NCBI GenBank assembly: GCA_001803235.1
Contig: MHBL01000260.1
Location: forward strand, 1-40,183
Origin: Lentisphaerae bacterium RIFOXYA12_64_32
Lineage (GTDB): Bacteria; Verrucomicrobiota; Lentisphaeria; Oligosphaerales; YB12-FULL-65-16
Direction: 5' to 3'
Length of the DNA: 40,183 nucleotides
Made by a program: the position numbers and the translations under genes. Shown here piece by piece: positions 16,463 to 25,298 of the stretch. Position 1 is the stretch's first letter, and every line of letters begins with the position of its first letter. The notes under the pieces are model-generated. The model ran no database searches and was not told the DNA's origin. It saw only the letters and a program-made list of their open reading frames with translations.

Positions 16463-18370
16463 CTATCTCTTCTTCCGGCCTTTGGCCTCGACGTGGCGCG
16501 CGGACATGGACGAGACGGCTTCGACGCCGCCTTCGAACCGGGTGCCCGGCAGGGTCGGCAGTTTCGAGGGCGGCAGGCCCTGTATCTGGTCGCGCTTCGA
16601 GATGTCGACGCGCTCGAACCGCAGGAAAATACCCCAGGCGTTGCCGGTGTTCGAGTCGAGCGCCACGAGGACTTCATGCTCACCCTTCGTCGCCGTGAAC
16701 GCGATCTTGGCGGCGTCCGGTTTCGCGGGGTTCGTGCCGTTCGGGTCGGAGAAGACCTCTTTGCCGTCGATCCACATCTTCACTGGGCCGTCGTAGCCCA
16801 GGAGCGCCTTCAGCTTCATGGCCGTCGGGCACTGGATACGGCAGGCGTAGTAGACCAGCGCGGCGCCGGCCTTGTCCAGTTCTTCATGCCGTTGGCAGAA
16901 ATTGCCGCCGAACGTGCGCGCCGCCATACCGAGCGCCTTCATGTTCGTCGGGTAGGCGACCTGGGCCAGCGCCGTGTGCGGCAGAATTTTGCTGACCTCG
17001 CAGGTGCGGACGAAGTCGGTGATCGGCGGGCAGCCGCCAACGGCCGCGACCGCCTTCGGCTTGGCGCACCACTTGGGGATGAACTCTTTCTCCGCCGCGA
17101 ACAGCTCTTCGGCCATCGAGCGGAGTTCGCCGAGCGAGCAGACGGCGGCGGACAGCGGGTCCATCATCATGGCGTGGATGACCGCCTCGCGGTCCTGGTC
17201 CAGGACGCCCTGCACCGTCAGCTCGAACACGGCCATGTTCGAGCGGCACAGCGCGGCGCACTGCTCGGGCAGGTCGCCGAAGTAGCAGGGCATGAACCCG
17301 CGTTTGTCGACCAGCGTCGCGACTTCGACGACCCCGGTCTGCGGCAGGTTCGGGATCAGCCCGGTGTTTTTCACCGAGGCGTAGATGACCTTCTTGCGGT
17401 CGAACAGGTGCCCTTCGATAATGTCCGAGGCATACTCATGGCCGCGGTTCAGCGAGATGTTGCGCTTGCCCTCGGCCATTTCGCGACGCCGCTCGTCAGT
17501 GGCCTTGCGCCAGTTCGGCCAGTTGTCGGCGTAGAAGCTGGTGCCACCCTTGTAACCCTGGCGGCAGTGCTTCTGCAGCAGGTCCTTCCGCTTCCGGTAG
17601 TAGGGTACGTACTCGGAGTAGTGCCCGCAGCTTTCGGTCGAGAAGTAGCCCAGGTTCTTGATCAGGTCGGTGCGGATCGGGAACGCCTCGATGACCTCCG
17701 GCCGCTCCGCCGCCGCGCGCAGGCGCGCGTGCATGTCGTGTCCCTTCCAGCGCAGCACGGTGAACCAGGCCATGTGGTTGACGCCCGCGCACTGCCACTC
17801 CATCTCCTCGTACGGGATGCCGAGGATATCGGAAATCTGCCGCGAGTTGCCCTGCACCGAGTGGCAAAGCCCGACGAACGGCTGATTCGTCGTGCGCACC
17901 GCGCCTAACGTCATCATGGACATCGGATTGGTGTAGTTCAGGATCAGCGCGTTCGGGCACAGCTTCTTGGCGTCCTCGAGGATGCCGATGAACGGCGGCA
18001 GCGTCCGCAGCGTCTTCATGACGCCGCCCGGCCCGATCGTGTCGCCGATGCACTGGTCAATGCCGTACTTCAGCGGGATGTCGTTGTCGTGCCGCACGCA
18101 CGGCACGCCGGAGACCTCGATCGTGCTGATCAGGTAATCGGTGCCTTTCATGACCTTGCGCCGGTCCGTCGACGCCTCGATCTTCCACGCCTTCGACTTG
18201 CCCATCAGGTCGAGAATGCGCCGCATCAGCTTGACGTTCACGTCCAGCCGCGCACCGTCGATGTCGACCAGGCCGATAACGCCTTCGTTGAGCCCCTCGA
18301 CATTCAGGATGTCCGTAAACAGCGGCTGGGTGAACCCAGAACCCGCCCCGAGCAAGGTGATTTTCGGCAT
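16463..18370 (-). CDS. GH4-family glycosidase (alpha-galactosidase/glucuronidase-like) with extra C-terminal domain
   Basis: A 635-residue protein. Residues 1 to about 460 are a GH4 enzyme, which uses NAD and a divalent metal for redox-assisted glycoside cleavage: the dinucleotide loop ITLLGAGSGFTQPL is at 4-17, NYTNPM at 145-150, and the metal-ligand segments CHSVQG (C169) and GVNHMAWF (H199) are both intact. Typical GH4 proteins stop near 430-470 residues. Here about 170 more follow, with strands MWIDGKEVF, AAKIAFTATKGEHEVLVALD and GNAWGIFLRFERV, reminiscent of a carbohydrate-binding beta-sandwich. The ATG at 18370 has AAGGAGCC upstream. Substrate is not predictable beyond a glycoside or glycuronide. 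Confidence 0.88.
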   Translation of the reverse strand: MPKITLLGAGSGFTQPLFTDILNVEGLNEGVIGLVDIDGARLDVNVKLMRRILDLMGKSKAWKIEASTDRRKVMKGTDYLISTIEVSGVPCVRHDNDIPLKYGIDQCIGDTIGPGGVMKTLRTLPPFIGILEDAKKLCPNALILNYTNPMSMMTLGAVRTTNQPFVGLCHSVQGNSRQISDILGIPYEEMEWQCAGVNHMAWFTVLRWKGHDMHARLRAAAERPEVIEAFPIRTDLIKNLGYFSTESCGHYSEYVPYYRKRKDLLQKHCRQGYKGGTSFYADNWPNWRKATDERRREMAEGKRNISLNRGHEYASDIIEGHLFDRKKVIYASVKNTGLIPNLPQTGVVEVATLVDKRGFMPCYFGDLPEQCAALCRSNMAVFELTVQGVLDQDREAVIHAMMMDPLSAAVCSLGELRSMAEELFAAEKEFIPKWCAKPKAVAAVGGCPPITDFVRTCEVSKILPHTALAQVAYPTNMKALGMAARTFGGNFCQRHEELDKAGAALVYYACRIQCPTAMKLKALLGYDGPVKMWIDGKEVFSDPNGTNPAKPDAAKIAFTATKGEHEVLVALDSNTGNAWGIFLRFERVDISKRDQIQGLPPSKLPTLPGTRFEGGVEAVSSMSARHVEAKGRKKR

Positions 18371-18396
18371 GACTGCGGCTCCTTGGAGATGGCCTT

Positions 18397-18454
18397 GTTT
18401 ACATTTTGTGCTTTCAACAATTCGAGACTACAAGGAAGAAGTTATCATGTAAAC
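18397..18454. promoter_or_regulatory. candidate operator pair upstream of the GH4 gene
   Basis: GTTTACAT at 18397-18404 and its complement ATGTAAAC at 18447-18454 form an inverted pair 50 bp apart (start to start) within the only AT-rich stretch here, 27-84 bp upstream of the GH4 start. They could bind a sugar-responsive regulator. No regulator gene is adjacent. Confidence 0.45.
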
Positions 18455-18633
18455 TGGCCAGATGAAACAGGGAGGTTGTTGATATTCATTGACGATTTGT
18501 GATCATTGTAGCGGTCCAGCCGGCCCCCGCTGCAAGAGCCCAGAAGTCGCGAGCGCCGTGGCCACCTGAACCCTGCCCCCCCCGGGCCCGTGACGTCTGT
18601 TCTCCGCCTTCGGCTGGGGGCGCGGCCGGAAAG

Positions 18634-18832
18634 TGAAGCGTCAGCGTCCCCGCTGGCGGACCGGCCGATCATAGGTTGGTGTTACTCGTGCCGGTTTGCG
18701 CCGCCGCGGGTCTTGCATGCCTGCCGTAGCGGCTCCGCGAAGGCAGGCGCCCGGACGAGCCGGGCGGCGGCGCAGAGTGACACGCGAGTAACATGGGAGC
18801 GAAAGGTGCAGGCTAGGTCTTTGGCGCTTCAC
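18634..18832. repeat. structured inverted repeat between GH4 and purC
   Basis: A 199-bp segment with complementary ends GTGAAGCG / CGCTTCAC, a second nested pair (GTGTTACTCGTG at about 18679 / CACGCGAGTAACAT at about 18781) and a central hairpin TGCCTGCCGTAGCGG / CCGCGAAGGCAGGC. It appears non-coding. It could be another MITE; no target duplication was seen. Confidence 0.6.
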
Positions 18833-18852
18833 GCAAAAACCTTGCCGCCCCG

Positions 18853-18881
18853 TTGCCTCGGTGGCGGGGCGGCGTTATATT
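18853..18881 (+). promoter_or_regulatory. promoter of purC
   Basis: TTGCCT (18853-18858), a 17-bp spacer and TATATT (18876-18881) lie about 165 bases before the purC start. The resulting leader contains a hairpin GGCAACAT / ATGTTGCC (about 18966-18985), but I do not recognise a purine riboswitch. Confidence 0.55.
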
Positions 18882-19047
18882 TTGTGCCCGCCGGCGGCGA
18901 GCCTCGTGCCGAACCGTTGCCCGAGCCGTAGACGACCCTTCGGTACGGGGCTCGTCCTGTATCTGGCAACATGGGATGTTGCCGGCTGAGGTCCCGCGGT
19001 GGCGGGGAGTAACGGGTTCGGCAGGGAAACAGCATGAGGATGTGGCG

Positions 19048-19953
19048 ATGAAGTACGACAAGAACCACGCTCTGATCGAAAGCAGCATTCCGGGGCTGCC
19101 GCCGCCGCGCCGCGGCAAAGTGCGGGACATCTACGACACGGGCGAGCACCTGCTGCTGGTCGCCAGCGACCGCATCAGCGCTTTTGACGTGGTCATGCCC
19201 AGCGGCATTCCGGACAAGGGCAAGGTGTTGACGGCGCTGTCCATGTTCTGGTTCGATTTCATGAAATGGCTCCCGAACCACACCGTTACGGCTGACGTGA
19301 ACCAGTTCCCGGCCCCGGCCAAAGCGTGCGCCAAGGACTTGGCCGGCCGCAGCATTCTGGTCTTGAAGGTCAAGACCATTCCGGTGGAGTGCGTGGCCCG
19401 AGGCTACCTGGTCGGTTCCGGCTGGAAGGAATACCAGACAAGCGGCCGGGTGTGCGGCCTGCCGCTGCGGCCCAACTACGTGCAAGCCGACAAGCTGGAC
19501 CAGGCCATCTTCACGCCGGCGTACAAGGCGGAACAGGGCGAACATGACGAAAACATCAGCTTTGCCCGGGTCGTCGAACTGGTCGGCGCCGATGTCGCCG
19601 CCAAACTGCGCGAACTGACTCTCAAGGTCTACACCACGGCGGCGGACTATGCCGCCACGCGTGGCGTCATCATTGCGGACACCAAATTCGAGTTCGGCTT
19701 TGACAGCAAGGGTCAGGTCATTCTCATCGACGAAGTGCTGACACCTGACTCGAGCCGGTTCTGGCCGGCGGAGCAGTACCGCACGGGCGGCAACCCGCCG
19801 AGCCTGGACAAGCAGTTTGTCCGCGACTACCTGGAGTCGATCAACTTCAACAAGCAGCCGCCGGCGCCGGAACTGCCCGCCGACGTGGTGGCCAGGACGC
19901 GCGAAAAGTACGTGCAGGCCCTCGAACAGTTGACCGGCAAAGGGTTGGCGTAG
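19048..19953 (+). CDS. purC: phosphoribosylaminoimidazole-succinocarboxamide synthase
   Basis: A 301-residue SAICAR synthetase, the purine-pathway enzyme that joins CAIR and aspartate with ATP. Family segments are plain: RGKVRDIYDTGEHLLLVASDRISAFD near residues 22-47, VKTIPVECVARGYLVGSGWKEY in the middle, EHDENISF, and LIDEVLTPDSSRFW near the C-terminus. It belongs to the longer (about 290-300 residue) type. I start at ATG 19048, preceded by GAGGA; the open frame extends upstream through the leader without similarity. It is followed after 76 bases by pckG in the same direction; co-transcription is possible. Confidence 0.96.
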   Translation: MKYDKNHALIESSIPGLPPPRRGKVRDIYDTGEHLLLVASDRISAFDVVMPSGIPDKGKVLTALSMFWFDFMKWLPNHTVTADVNQFPAPAKACAKDLAGRSILVLKVKTIPVECVARGYLVGSGWKEYQTSGRVCGLPLRPNYVQADKLDQAIFTPAYKAEQGEHDENISFARVVELVGADVAAKLRELTLKVYTTAADYAATRGVIIADTKFEFGFDSKGQVILIDEVLTPDSSRFWPAEQYRTGGNPPSLDKQFVRDYLESINFNKQPPAPELPADVVARTREKYVQALEQLTGKGLA

Positions 19954-20029
19954 GACGGACATTCTGCAGCCCAGGCAACCCTGAGCCTTCAAGCAGCCGC
20001 AAACAAGCAAGGAAAGACGAGGTCCGAGA

Positions 20030-21835
20030 ATGACAGAAATCCGCAATCGCACACTGGCGACGTGGGTGAAGGACATGGCGGCGCTGTGCACGCCGGACTC
20101 AGTGCACGTCTGCGACGGCTCGCAGCAGGAATACGACAGCATGACCCAGTTGATGGTGGACGCCGGCACGTTCATCCGCCTCAACGACGCGCTCCGGCCC
20201 AACAGCTTCTTCTGCCGTTCGGATCCCGCCGATGTGGCGCGGGTCGAGGAGTTTACGTTCATCTGCTCGAAGAAGCAGGCGGAAGCCGGTCCGACGAACA
20301 ATTGGCGCGACCCGGACGAGATGCGCCAGCACCTGAATGGACTGTTCCGCGGTTGCATGTGCGGCCGCACCCTGTTCGTGATCCCGTACAGCATGGGGCC
20401 GATCGGTTCCCACATCTCGAAAATCGGCATCGAGATCACCGACTCACCGTACGTCGTCTGCAATATGCATATCATGACGCGCGTGGGCACCGCAGTTCTG
20501 GATGTGCTCGGCGACAGCTCGGACTTCGTCAAGTGCCTGCACTCGGTCGGTATGCCGCTGGAACCAAGCCAGGCCGATGTGCCGTGGCCCTGCAACGCGA
20601 ACAACAAGTACATCACGCATTTCCCGGAAACGCGCGAGATCATCTCGTTCGGGTCCGGCTACGGCGGCAACGCGCTGCTGGGCAAGAAGTGCTTTTCGCT
20701 GCGCATCGCCTCGGTGCTGGCACGCGACGAGGGGTGGCTGGCCGAACACATGCTCATCTTGAAAATGACCTCGCCGAAGAGCGAAGTCCATTACGTCGCC
20801 GCGGCGTTCCCCAGCGCCTGCGGCAAGACCAACCTGGCCATGATGAACCCGACCGTGCCGGGCTGGAAGATCGAGTGCATCGGCGACGACATTGCGTGGA
20901 TGAAATTCGGCAAGGATGGCCGGCTCTACGCTATCAACCCGGAGGCTGGCTTCTTCGGCGTCGCGCCAGGCACCAGCATGCAGTCCAACCCCAACGCACT
21001 GCTGACCCTGGGCGCCAACTCGATCTTCACCAACTGCGCCTTGACGCCGGACGGCGACATCTGGTGGGAAGGCATGACGGATGAACCGCCCTGCTCGCTC
21101 GTGGACTGGCTGCGGCGGCCGTGGACCCCGGCGTGCGGGCGCAAAGCGGCGCACCCCAACGCGCGGTTCACGACTCCGGCGCGGCAGTGCCCGGTCATCG
21201 CTCCCGAGTGGCAGGACCCGAAGGGCGTGCCGATCTCCGCCATGCTGTTCGGCGGCCGGCGCGGGGGCGTGGTGCCGCTGGCGACCGAGGCGCTGTCGTG
21301 GCAGCACGGCGTGTTCCTCGGCTCGATCATGGCGTCGGAGAAGACGGCGGCCGCGGCGGGAAAAGTGGGCGAGTTGCGGCGCGATCCGTTCGCCATGCTG
21401 CCGTTCTGCGGCTACCACATGGGCGACTACTTCGCACACTGGCTGCGCATCGGTGCGGGGGCGGACGCGGCAAAGCTCCCGAAGATCTACTACGTGAACT
21501 GGTTCCGCCGCAGTCCGGAAGGCAAGTTCCTCTGGCCCGGATTCGGCGACAACTCGCGCGTACTCAAGTGGGTCTTCGAGCGTTGCGCGGGCAAGGCCGA
21601 GGCGGTCGAGACGCCGATCGGGCGCCTGCCCACGGCCAAGGCCCTGGACCTGACCGGGCTGAAACTGCCGGAGCAGAACGTGCGAACCCTGCTGGACGTC
21701 GACACCCAAGGCTGGCTGGCGGAACTGCCGTCCATCCGCGAACACTACGACTCGTTCGGCGCCCGGTTGCCGGCCGCGCTCAAGACGGAACTCGAGACCC
21801 TCGAACGGCGCTTGAAGGCGGCGGTAAAGGGCTGA
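20030..21835 (+). CDS. pckG: phosphoenolpyruvate carboxykinase (GTP)
   Basis: A 601-residue GTP-dependent PEPCK, which converts oxaloacetate to phosphoenolpyruvate at the start of gluconeogenesis. Diagnostic features: the kinase-1a loop PSACGKTN (261-268) with the hyper-reactive cysteine found only in the GTP class, the kinase-2/metal motif IGDDIAWM (285-292), the PEP-binding [10 protein letters not shown], and the guanine-contact region FPxxGYxxGDY-like ([12 protein letters not shown]). Length is normal for the class. The ATG at 20030 has GAGG ten bases upstream. Confidence 0.97.
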   Translation: MTEIRNRTLATWVKDMAALCTPDSVHVCDGSQQEYDSMTQLMVDAGTFIRLNDALRPNSFFCRSDPADVARVEEFTFICSKKQAEAGPTNNWRDPDEMRQHLNGLFRGCMCGRTLFVIPYSMGPIGSHISKIGIEITDSPYVVCNMHIMTRVGTAVLDVLGDSSDFVKCLHSVGMPLEPSQADVPWPCNANNKYITHFPETREIISFGSGYGGNALLGKKCFSLRIASVLARDEGWLAEHMLILKMTSPKSEVHYVAAAFPSACGKTNLAMMNPTVPGWKIECIGDDIAWMKFGKDGRLYAINPEAGFFGVAPGTSMQSNPNALLTLGANSIFTNCALTPDGDIWWEGMTDEPPCSLVDWLRRPWTPACGRKAAHPNARFTTPARQCPVIAPEWQDPKGVPISAMLFGGRRGGVVPLATEALSWQHGVFLGSIMASEKTAAAAGKVGELRRDPFAMLPFCGYHMGDYFAHWLRIGAGADAAKLPKIYYVNWFRRSPEGKFLWPGFGDNSRVLKWVFERCAGKAEAVETPIGRLPTAKALDLTGLKLPEQNVRTLLDVDTQGWLAELPSIREHYDSFGARLPAALKTELETLERRLKAAVKG

Positions 21836-21947
21836 CCGGGGGGCGTGGGGGACGGCAATGCGGTCAAGCTTCTGTCCGGAGTGCCTCGGAAACGCGGCGC
21901 TCGGAGCGAGTCACTCGCCCTTTCGACGACGCATTGCCGCTTTCTTG

Positions 21948-22101
21948 CAGGGCTGTTTCAAGATCTGGCGCCGCGTCTCGGAAGGCCATGCCTCCGCGCA
22001 CACCAAGTAGGGGCGGCCTGTCCTCAGGCCGTCCCCCCGGCATGTCCCCACGCCGGGGGTACTCACCGCACGCGACAGTCACGAATCTTGAAACAGCCCT
22101 G
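21948..22101. mobile_element. MITE, family 1, copy B
   Basis: A 154-bp second copy of the element at 1076-1228, same orientation. The left end is CAGGGCTGTTTCAAGATC and the right end matches its complement except for one base (AATCTTGAAACAGCCCTG). The 9-bp target duplication GCTTTCTTG is perfect (21939-21947 and 22102-22110). The internal hairpins are conserved with a few substitutions (for example GGCGTGGGGACACGCC has become GGCATGTCCCCACGCC). Different duplications at the two sites show two independent insertions. Confidence 0.92.
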
Positions 22102-22146
22102 GCTTTCTTGGGCCGCGGAGTTTACTTTCGCCGTCGCGCGGTTAAC

Positions 22147-22191
22147 TTACGTAATTTCGGCCATTGATTTCAGAAAACAGGTTACGTAACC
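22147..22191. promoter_or_regulatory. paired TTACGTAA palindromes before the EF-G-like gene
   Basis: The 8-bp palindrome TTACGTAA occurs at 22147-22154 and again at 22182-22189, where it is extended to the 12-bp perfect palindrome GGTTACGTAACC (22180-22191). The second copy ends just before the Shine-Dalgarno GGAGAG. The pair is 35 bp apart and looks like a repressor-binding arrangement. Confidence 0.5.
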
Positions 22192-22207
22192 GGGTGGAGA
22201 GAAAACC

Positions 22208-24238
22208 GTGAAGGACTGTGTTGCAGAGAATATCCGCAATTTCACCTTGGCGGGGCACGCCGGGTCGGGCAAAACCTCGCTGGCGGACCTGATGCTGTTC
22301 AAGGCCGGCGTCGTCGGCCGGATCGGCAAGGTCGACCAAGGCACAAGCGTCTCGGACTTCCGCAAAGAGGAACAGGAGCGCCGCAGCAGCATTTTCTCCG
22401 CCGCGCTGCACTGCCCGTGGAAGGATCATCACTTCTTCTATCTCGACACGCCGGGGTATGCCGACTTCTGCGGTGAAGCCATCTCTGCCATCCAAGTCGC
22501 CGATACGGTTCTGATCGTGGTCGATGCCGTGGCCGGCCTCGGGCCGGGCGCCATCCGCGCCTGGCGCCAGGCGACGCAGAACAACATTCCGCGCGCATTC
22601 TTCATCAACGGCATGGATCGCGACCAGGCCAGTTTCGAGACCGCCCTGAAGGGGCTCCAGGACAGCTACGGCGCGGCCGTGTGCATCCCGTTCACCGTGC
22701 CAGTGGGTGAAGGGACAGGGTTGACGAAGGTCGTGCAGGTCCTCCAAGGCGGCGACGTCCCCCCCGAGGTGGCCGAGGCGGTCAAGAAGTACCGCACGGC
22801 GTTGCTGGACACGGCGGCGGAGTCCGACGAGGAGTTGATGCTGCGCTACCTCGACGGGACACAGCTCACCGAAGCGGAGATCGCCAAGGGTTTGCACAAG
22901 GCGATCAACGCCGGTCAGATCGTGCCCGTGTTCTGCGGCACTGCGGACAAGGACATTGGCATTGAGGAGTTGATGAACGGCATCGTCAGTTTCTTCCCCA
23001 GCCCCTTGGGCGGCGCCCCGATGCCACTGTTGGAGGGCGGTACCCAGGAGCGCACGGCGGCGGACGCGTTGGGGTTCGTGTTCAAGTCGGTGACCGACCC
23101 GTTTATCGGCCAGATGACGTTCGTACGCGTCTACTCCGGGAAGTTCAGCACCGAAGGCGAACTGCACAACCTGAGCCGCGGCGGACGCGAGCGGCTCGGC
23201 GCGCTGCTGTACGCCACGGGCAAGGACCAGGCGCATGCCGTGGACGCTGGACCGGGCGAGATCATCGCCATTCCGAAGCTGAAGAATGTGGGGCTCGGTG
23301 ACACGGTGTCCATGACGTCCAGCGCCAAAAAGATGTCGCCGATCCAGTATCCGCAGCCCACCATGGTCCAAGCCGTCTTCCCGATCAGTAAGGGCGATGA
23401 GGACAAGATCGGTTCCGGGTTGCAGCGGCTCATCGCCGAAGACCCAACGTTGAAGCTGGAGCGTAACCCCGAGACGAAGCAGACGCTGCTGTACGGTATG
23501 GGTGATCAGCAGATCAATACCATCGTTAACCGGCTGCAGAGCGAGTTCAAGGTTCAGGTCAAGCTGGATACGCCCAAGGTCCCGTATCGTGAGACCATCA
23601 CGGCCAGCGGCAGCGCCATCTATCGGCACAAAAAGCAGACCGGTGGTCACGGGCAATTCGGTGAAGTACACTTGCGCCTGGATCCGTTGCGCACCGCCGA
23701 GTATGAGTTCGTCAACGAGGTCGTGGGCGGCAACATTCCGAAGAACTTCATTCCGGCCGTGGAAAAGGGCGTGGTCGAAGCCATGCTGGACGGACCGCTT
23801 GCCCGGGCCAAGGTCATCAACTTCAAGGCCGCCGTGTTCGACGGCAAGTATCACCCGGTCGACTCCTCGGAAATGGCCTTCAAGATCGCGGCGCGCGGCG
23901 CGTTCCGGGATGCCATCAAGAATGCCAGGCCCATTCTGCTCGAACCGATCATGAAGCTGAAGATCACGTTCCCTGAGGAGTACATGGGTGATATTACCGG
24001 CGACCTGAACTCGCGGCGCGGCCGCATTTTGGGCATGGACCGCGAGGAGGGCTTCCAGGTCGTCAATGCGGAAGTGCCCATGGCAGAGACGTTCACCTAT
24101 CCGCAGCAGCTCCGTTCGATCACGCAGGGCCGGGGCAGCTTCGAGGTGGCCTTCGACCGCTACGACCAGGTGCCGTCGAACGTCTCGATGAAGGTTCAGG
24201 AAACCATCGCCAAGGACCGCCAGGAGCAGGAGGAGTAA
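22208..24238 (+). CDS. EF-G-like translational GTPase (EF-G2 type)
   Basis: A 676-residue protein with the five-domain plan of elongation factor G. G1 is GHAGSGKTS (16-24) and G3 is DTPGYADF (80-87). Domain IV begins around YRETITASGSAIYRHKKQTGGHGQFG and the C-terminus has EEYMGDITGDLNSRRGRI. Two features separate it from canonical FusA: the catalytic histidine of DTPGH is tyrosine, as in the EF-G2 paralogue family, and the G4 box NKxD reads NGMD (134-137), losing the lysine. It is therefore probably an accessory paralogue rather than the housekeeping EF-G; its function is not established. The start is GTG 22208 with GGAGAG upstream; the next feature is tRNA-Gly. Confidence 0.88.
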   Translation: MKDCVAENIRNFTLAGHAGSGKTSLADLMLFKAGVVGRIGKVDQGTSVSDFRKEEQERRSSIFSAALHCPWKDHHFFYLDTPGYADFCGEAISAIQVADTVLIVVDAVAGLGPGAIRAWRQATQNNIPRAFFINGMDRDQASFETALKGLQDSYGAAVCIPFTVPVGEGTGLTKVVQVLQGGDVPPEVAEAVKKYRTALLDTAAESDEELMLRYLDGTQLTEAEIAKGLHKAINAGQIVPVFCGTADKDIGIEELMNGIVSFFPSPLGGAPMPLLEGGTQERTAADALGFVFKSVTDPFIGQMTFVRVYSGKFSTEGELHNLSRGGRERLGALLYATGKDQAHAVDAGPGEIIAIPKLKNVGLGDTVSMTSSAKKMSPIQYPQPTMVQAVFPISKGDEDKIGSGLQRLIAEDPTLKLERNPETKQTLLYGMGDQQINTIVNRLQSEFKVQVKLDTPKVPYRETITASGSAIYRHKKQTGGHGQFGEVHLRLDPLRTAEYEFVNEVVGGNIPKNFIPAVEKGVVEAMLDGPLARAKVINFKAAVFDGKYHPVDSSEMAFKIAARGAFRDAIKNARPILLEPIMKLKITFPEEYMGDITGDLNSRRGRILGMDREEGFQVVNAEVPMAETFTYPQQLRSITQGRGSFEVAFDRYDQVPSNVSMKVQETIAKDRQEQEE

Positions 24239-24324
24239 TCCTCCGTTGGCGTGCCGTTTCGTGATGCGGAGTTCGCATCCCGGATTTGGTGATGACCGGT
24301 GACGAGGCGTTGCGTCGCCAGGCG

Positions 24325-24352
24325 TTGCAGCACGTCCCCGCAGCGGTATATT
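24325..24352 (+). promoter_or_regulatory. promoter of tRNA-Gly
   Basis: TTGCAG (24325-24330), a 16-bp spacer and TATATT (24347-24352) end 19 bases before the first base of the tRNA. Confidence 0.6.
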
Positions 24353-24371
24353 CTCCCATCCGCCGTCGCGC

Positions 24372-24445
24372 GCGGGCGTAGCATAATGGTAATGCTCCAG
24401 CCTTCCAAGCTGGCCACGTGGGTTCGATTCCCATCGCCCGCTCCA
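24372..24445 (+). tRNA. tRNA-Gly (anticodon UCC), CCA encoded
   Basis: A 74-nt cloverleaf. The acceptor stem is GCGGGCG / CGCCCGC with discriminator T and encoded CCA. The D-arm contains GCATAATGGTAATGC. The anticodon arm is CCAGC-CTTCCAA-GCTGG with anticodon TCC, and the T-arm is CGTGG-GTTCGATTC-CCATCG-like. It is the attachment site of the integrative element: everything from the anticodon stem to one base past the CCA is repeated at 34798-34847. The left copy keeps the full tRNA and its promoter, so the gene is not disrupted. Confidence 0.95.
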
Positions 24446-24446
24446 T
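24397..24446 (+). repeat. attL core (within tRNA-Gly)
   Basis: The left copy of the 50-bp direct repeat. It starts at the first base of the anticodon stem and ends one base after the tRNA CCA. The flanking bases differ from the right copy (T versus G before it, C versus A after it), which fixes the repeat length. Confidence 0.95.
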
Positions 24447-24541
24447 CCTTTTACCCCTGATTACCAATGAGTTACGCTCTAGCAACGCGTTTCGTGCGTA
24501 TACCTGCCATTACCTGATTTCACCGGCATTTTCCGGTTTGA

Positions 24542-24564
24542 AGTGAAACAAACGGGAAACAAAA
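24542..24564 (+). repeat. left arm-type site of the element
   Basis: A 23-bp sequence beginning AGTGAAACAAACGGG matches 34751-34773 (beginning AGTGCAACAAACGAG) at 20 of 23 positions, in the same orientation. The two copies lie 95 bp after the attL core and 24 bp before the attR core. This placement fits integrase arm-binding sites flanking the core in the circular form. Confidence 0.65.
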
Positions 24565-24954
24565 TTCCCTGGCGGGGCCGCCCTGACACGTTGCGGAACC
24601 CTCGCCTTTGCCTGTCCCGCACCGTCCATCCCGGTTGACACGGCGTTTTTTTTCCTGCCAAGTCGGCGGTGATCGTGGCGCGGGCGGGTCCATTCCGTCC
24701 TACCTTTGGGCGGTATCCGGGAAGGTCTCGGCGGTGGGACCCCGAGAGAACCACACGAGCAGGACACGCCATGACCACGGGACGGGCCTTCCGCGGCAAA
24801 GCATGCTAGCACGTGGTTGGTCTGCGTCGTTGCCGTCGCACAGGGTAGGACACACAGGGCGAAGGCTGACACGGGCAGGGCAAGGGCAAGAGGCACGCAA
24901 CCCAACCCCGTCGCCGCCCGGAAACGCGACCCACGCCCCCCGCCCGTTCGGGTC
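24565..24954. other. noncoding left end of the element
   Basis: No credible gene in about 390 bases. It contains an eight-base T-run (about 24645-24653) following TTGACA at 24635-24640, and one inverted copy of the downstream repeat word (GGGACCC at 24736-24742). Confidence 0.5.
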
Positions 24955-25158
24955 GGGTCCCCTAGACTTATGGCGTCTCCCCCCGCGTTCTTCCGTTTGG
25001 GTCCCTGCCTGGGGGGTCTGTGCGTTGGGTCCCCCCGTGCTGTGTTACTTGGGCCGGGTGCGTCACGTGCGCCGGGTCCCTCCCTCGCCTGGCGTAATGG
25101 GTCCCTCCCCGGGCCTGCTGCTACGGGTCCCCCCGTCGGGGTGTTTCTGGCGGGTCCC
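24955..25158 (+). repeat. iteron-like cluster of seven GGGTCCC motifs
   Basis: Exact GGGTCCC copies start at 24955, 24999, 25027, 25074, 25099, 25125 and 25152: steps of 44, 28, 47, 25, 26 and 27 bases. Weaker copies (GGGTCTG at 25014, GGGTGCG at 25056) lie between. At this base composition such a heptamer is expected less than once per kilobase, so seven in 204 bases with a 25-28-bp rhythm is striking. With a primase-helicase and winged-helix protein on the same element, this is the best candidate for its replication origin. Confidence 0.65.
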
Positions 25159-25298
25159 GGTGCGTGGCCGTACAGGGGTGATGCACGGTGGCGGACGACT
25201 TGCTTTCCCGCCGCACGCCGTTACCGTTATTCCATCGCGACGCGGGGAATTCCGGCCCTCGCATGGAAGAGAGGACCACAGAGCGGGGAGGGTAACCC

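Noticed and set aside
18882..19047. Possible purine riboswitch in the purC leader
   Set aside because: The leader has a hairpin but none of the conserved junction or loop sequences of purine or other riboswitches that I know.
24120..24485. Short protein containing AMGIEPTWPAWKAG, also at 34672-35172
   Set aside because: This is the well-known spurious translation of the antisense of a tRNA; both occurrences simply reflect the tRNA-Gly sequence and its att copy.
24955..25158. CRISPR array interpretation of the GGGTCCC cluster
   Set aside because: Repeats are only 7 bases, spacing is irregular, and no cas gene is present.
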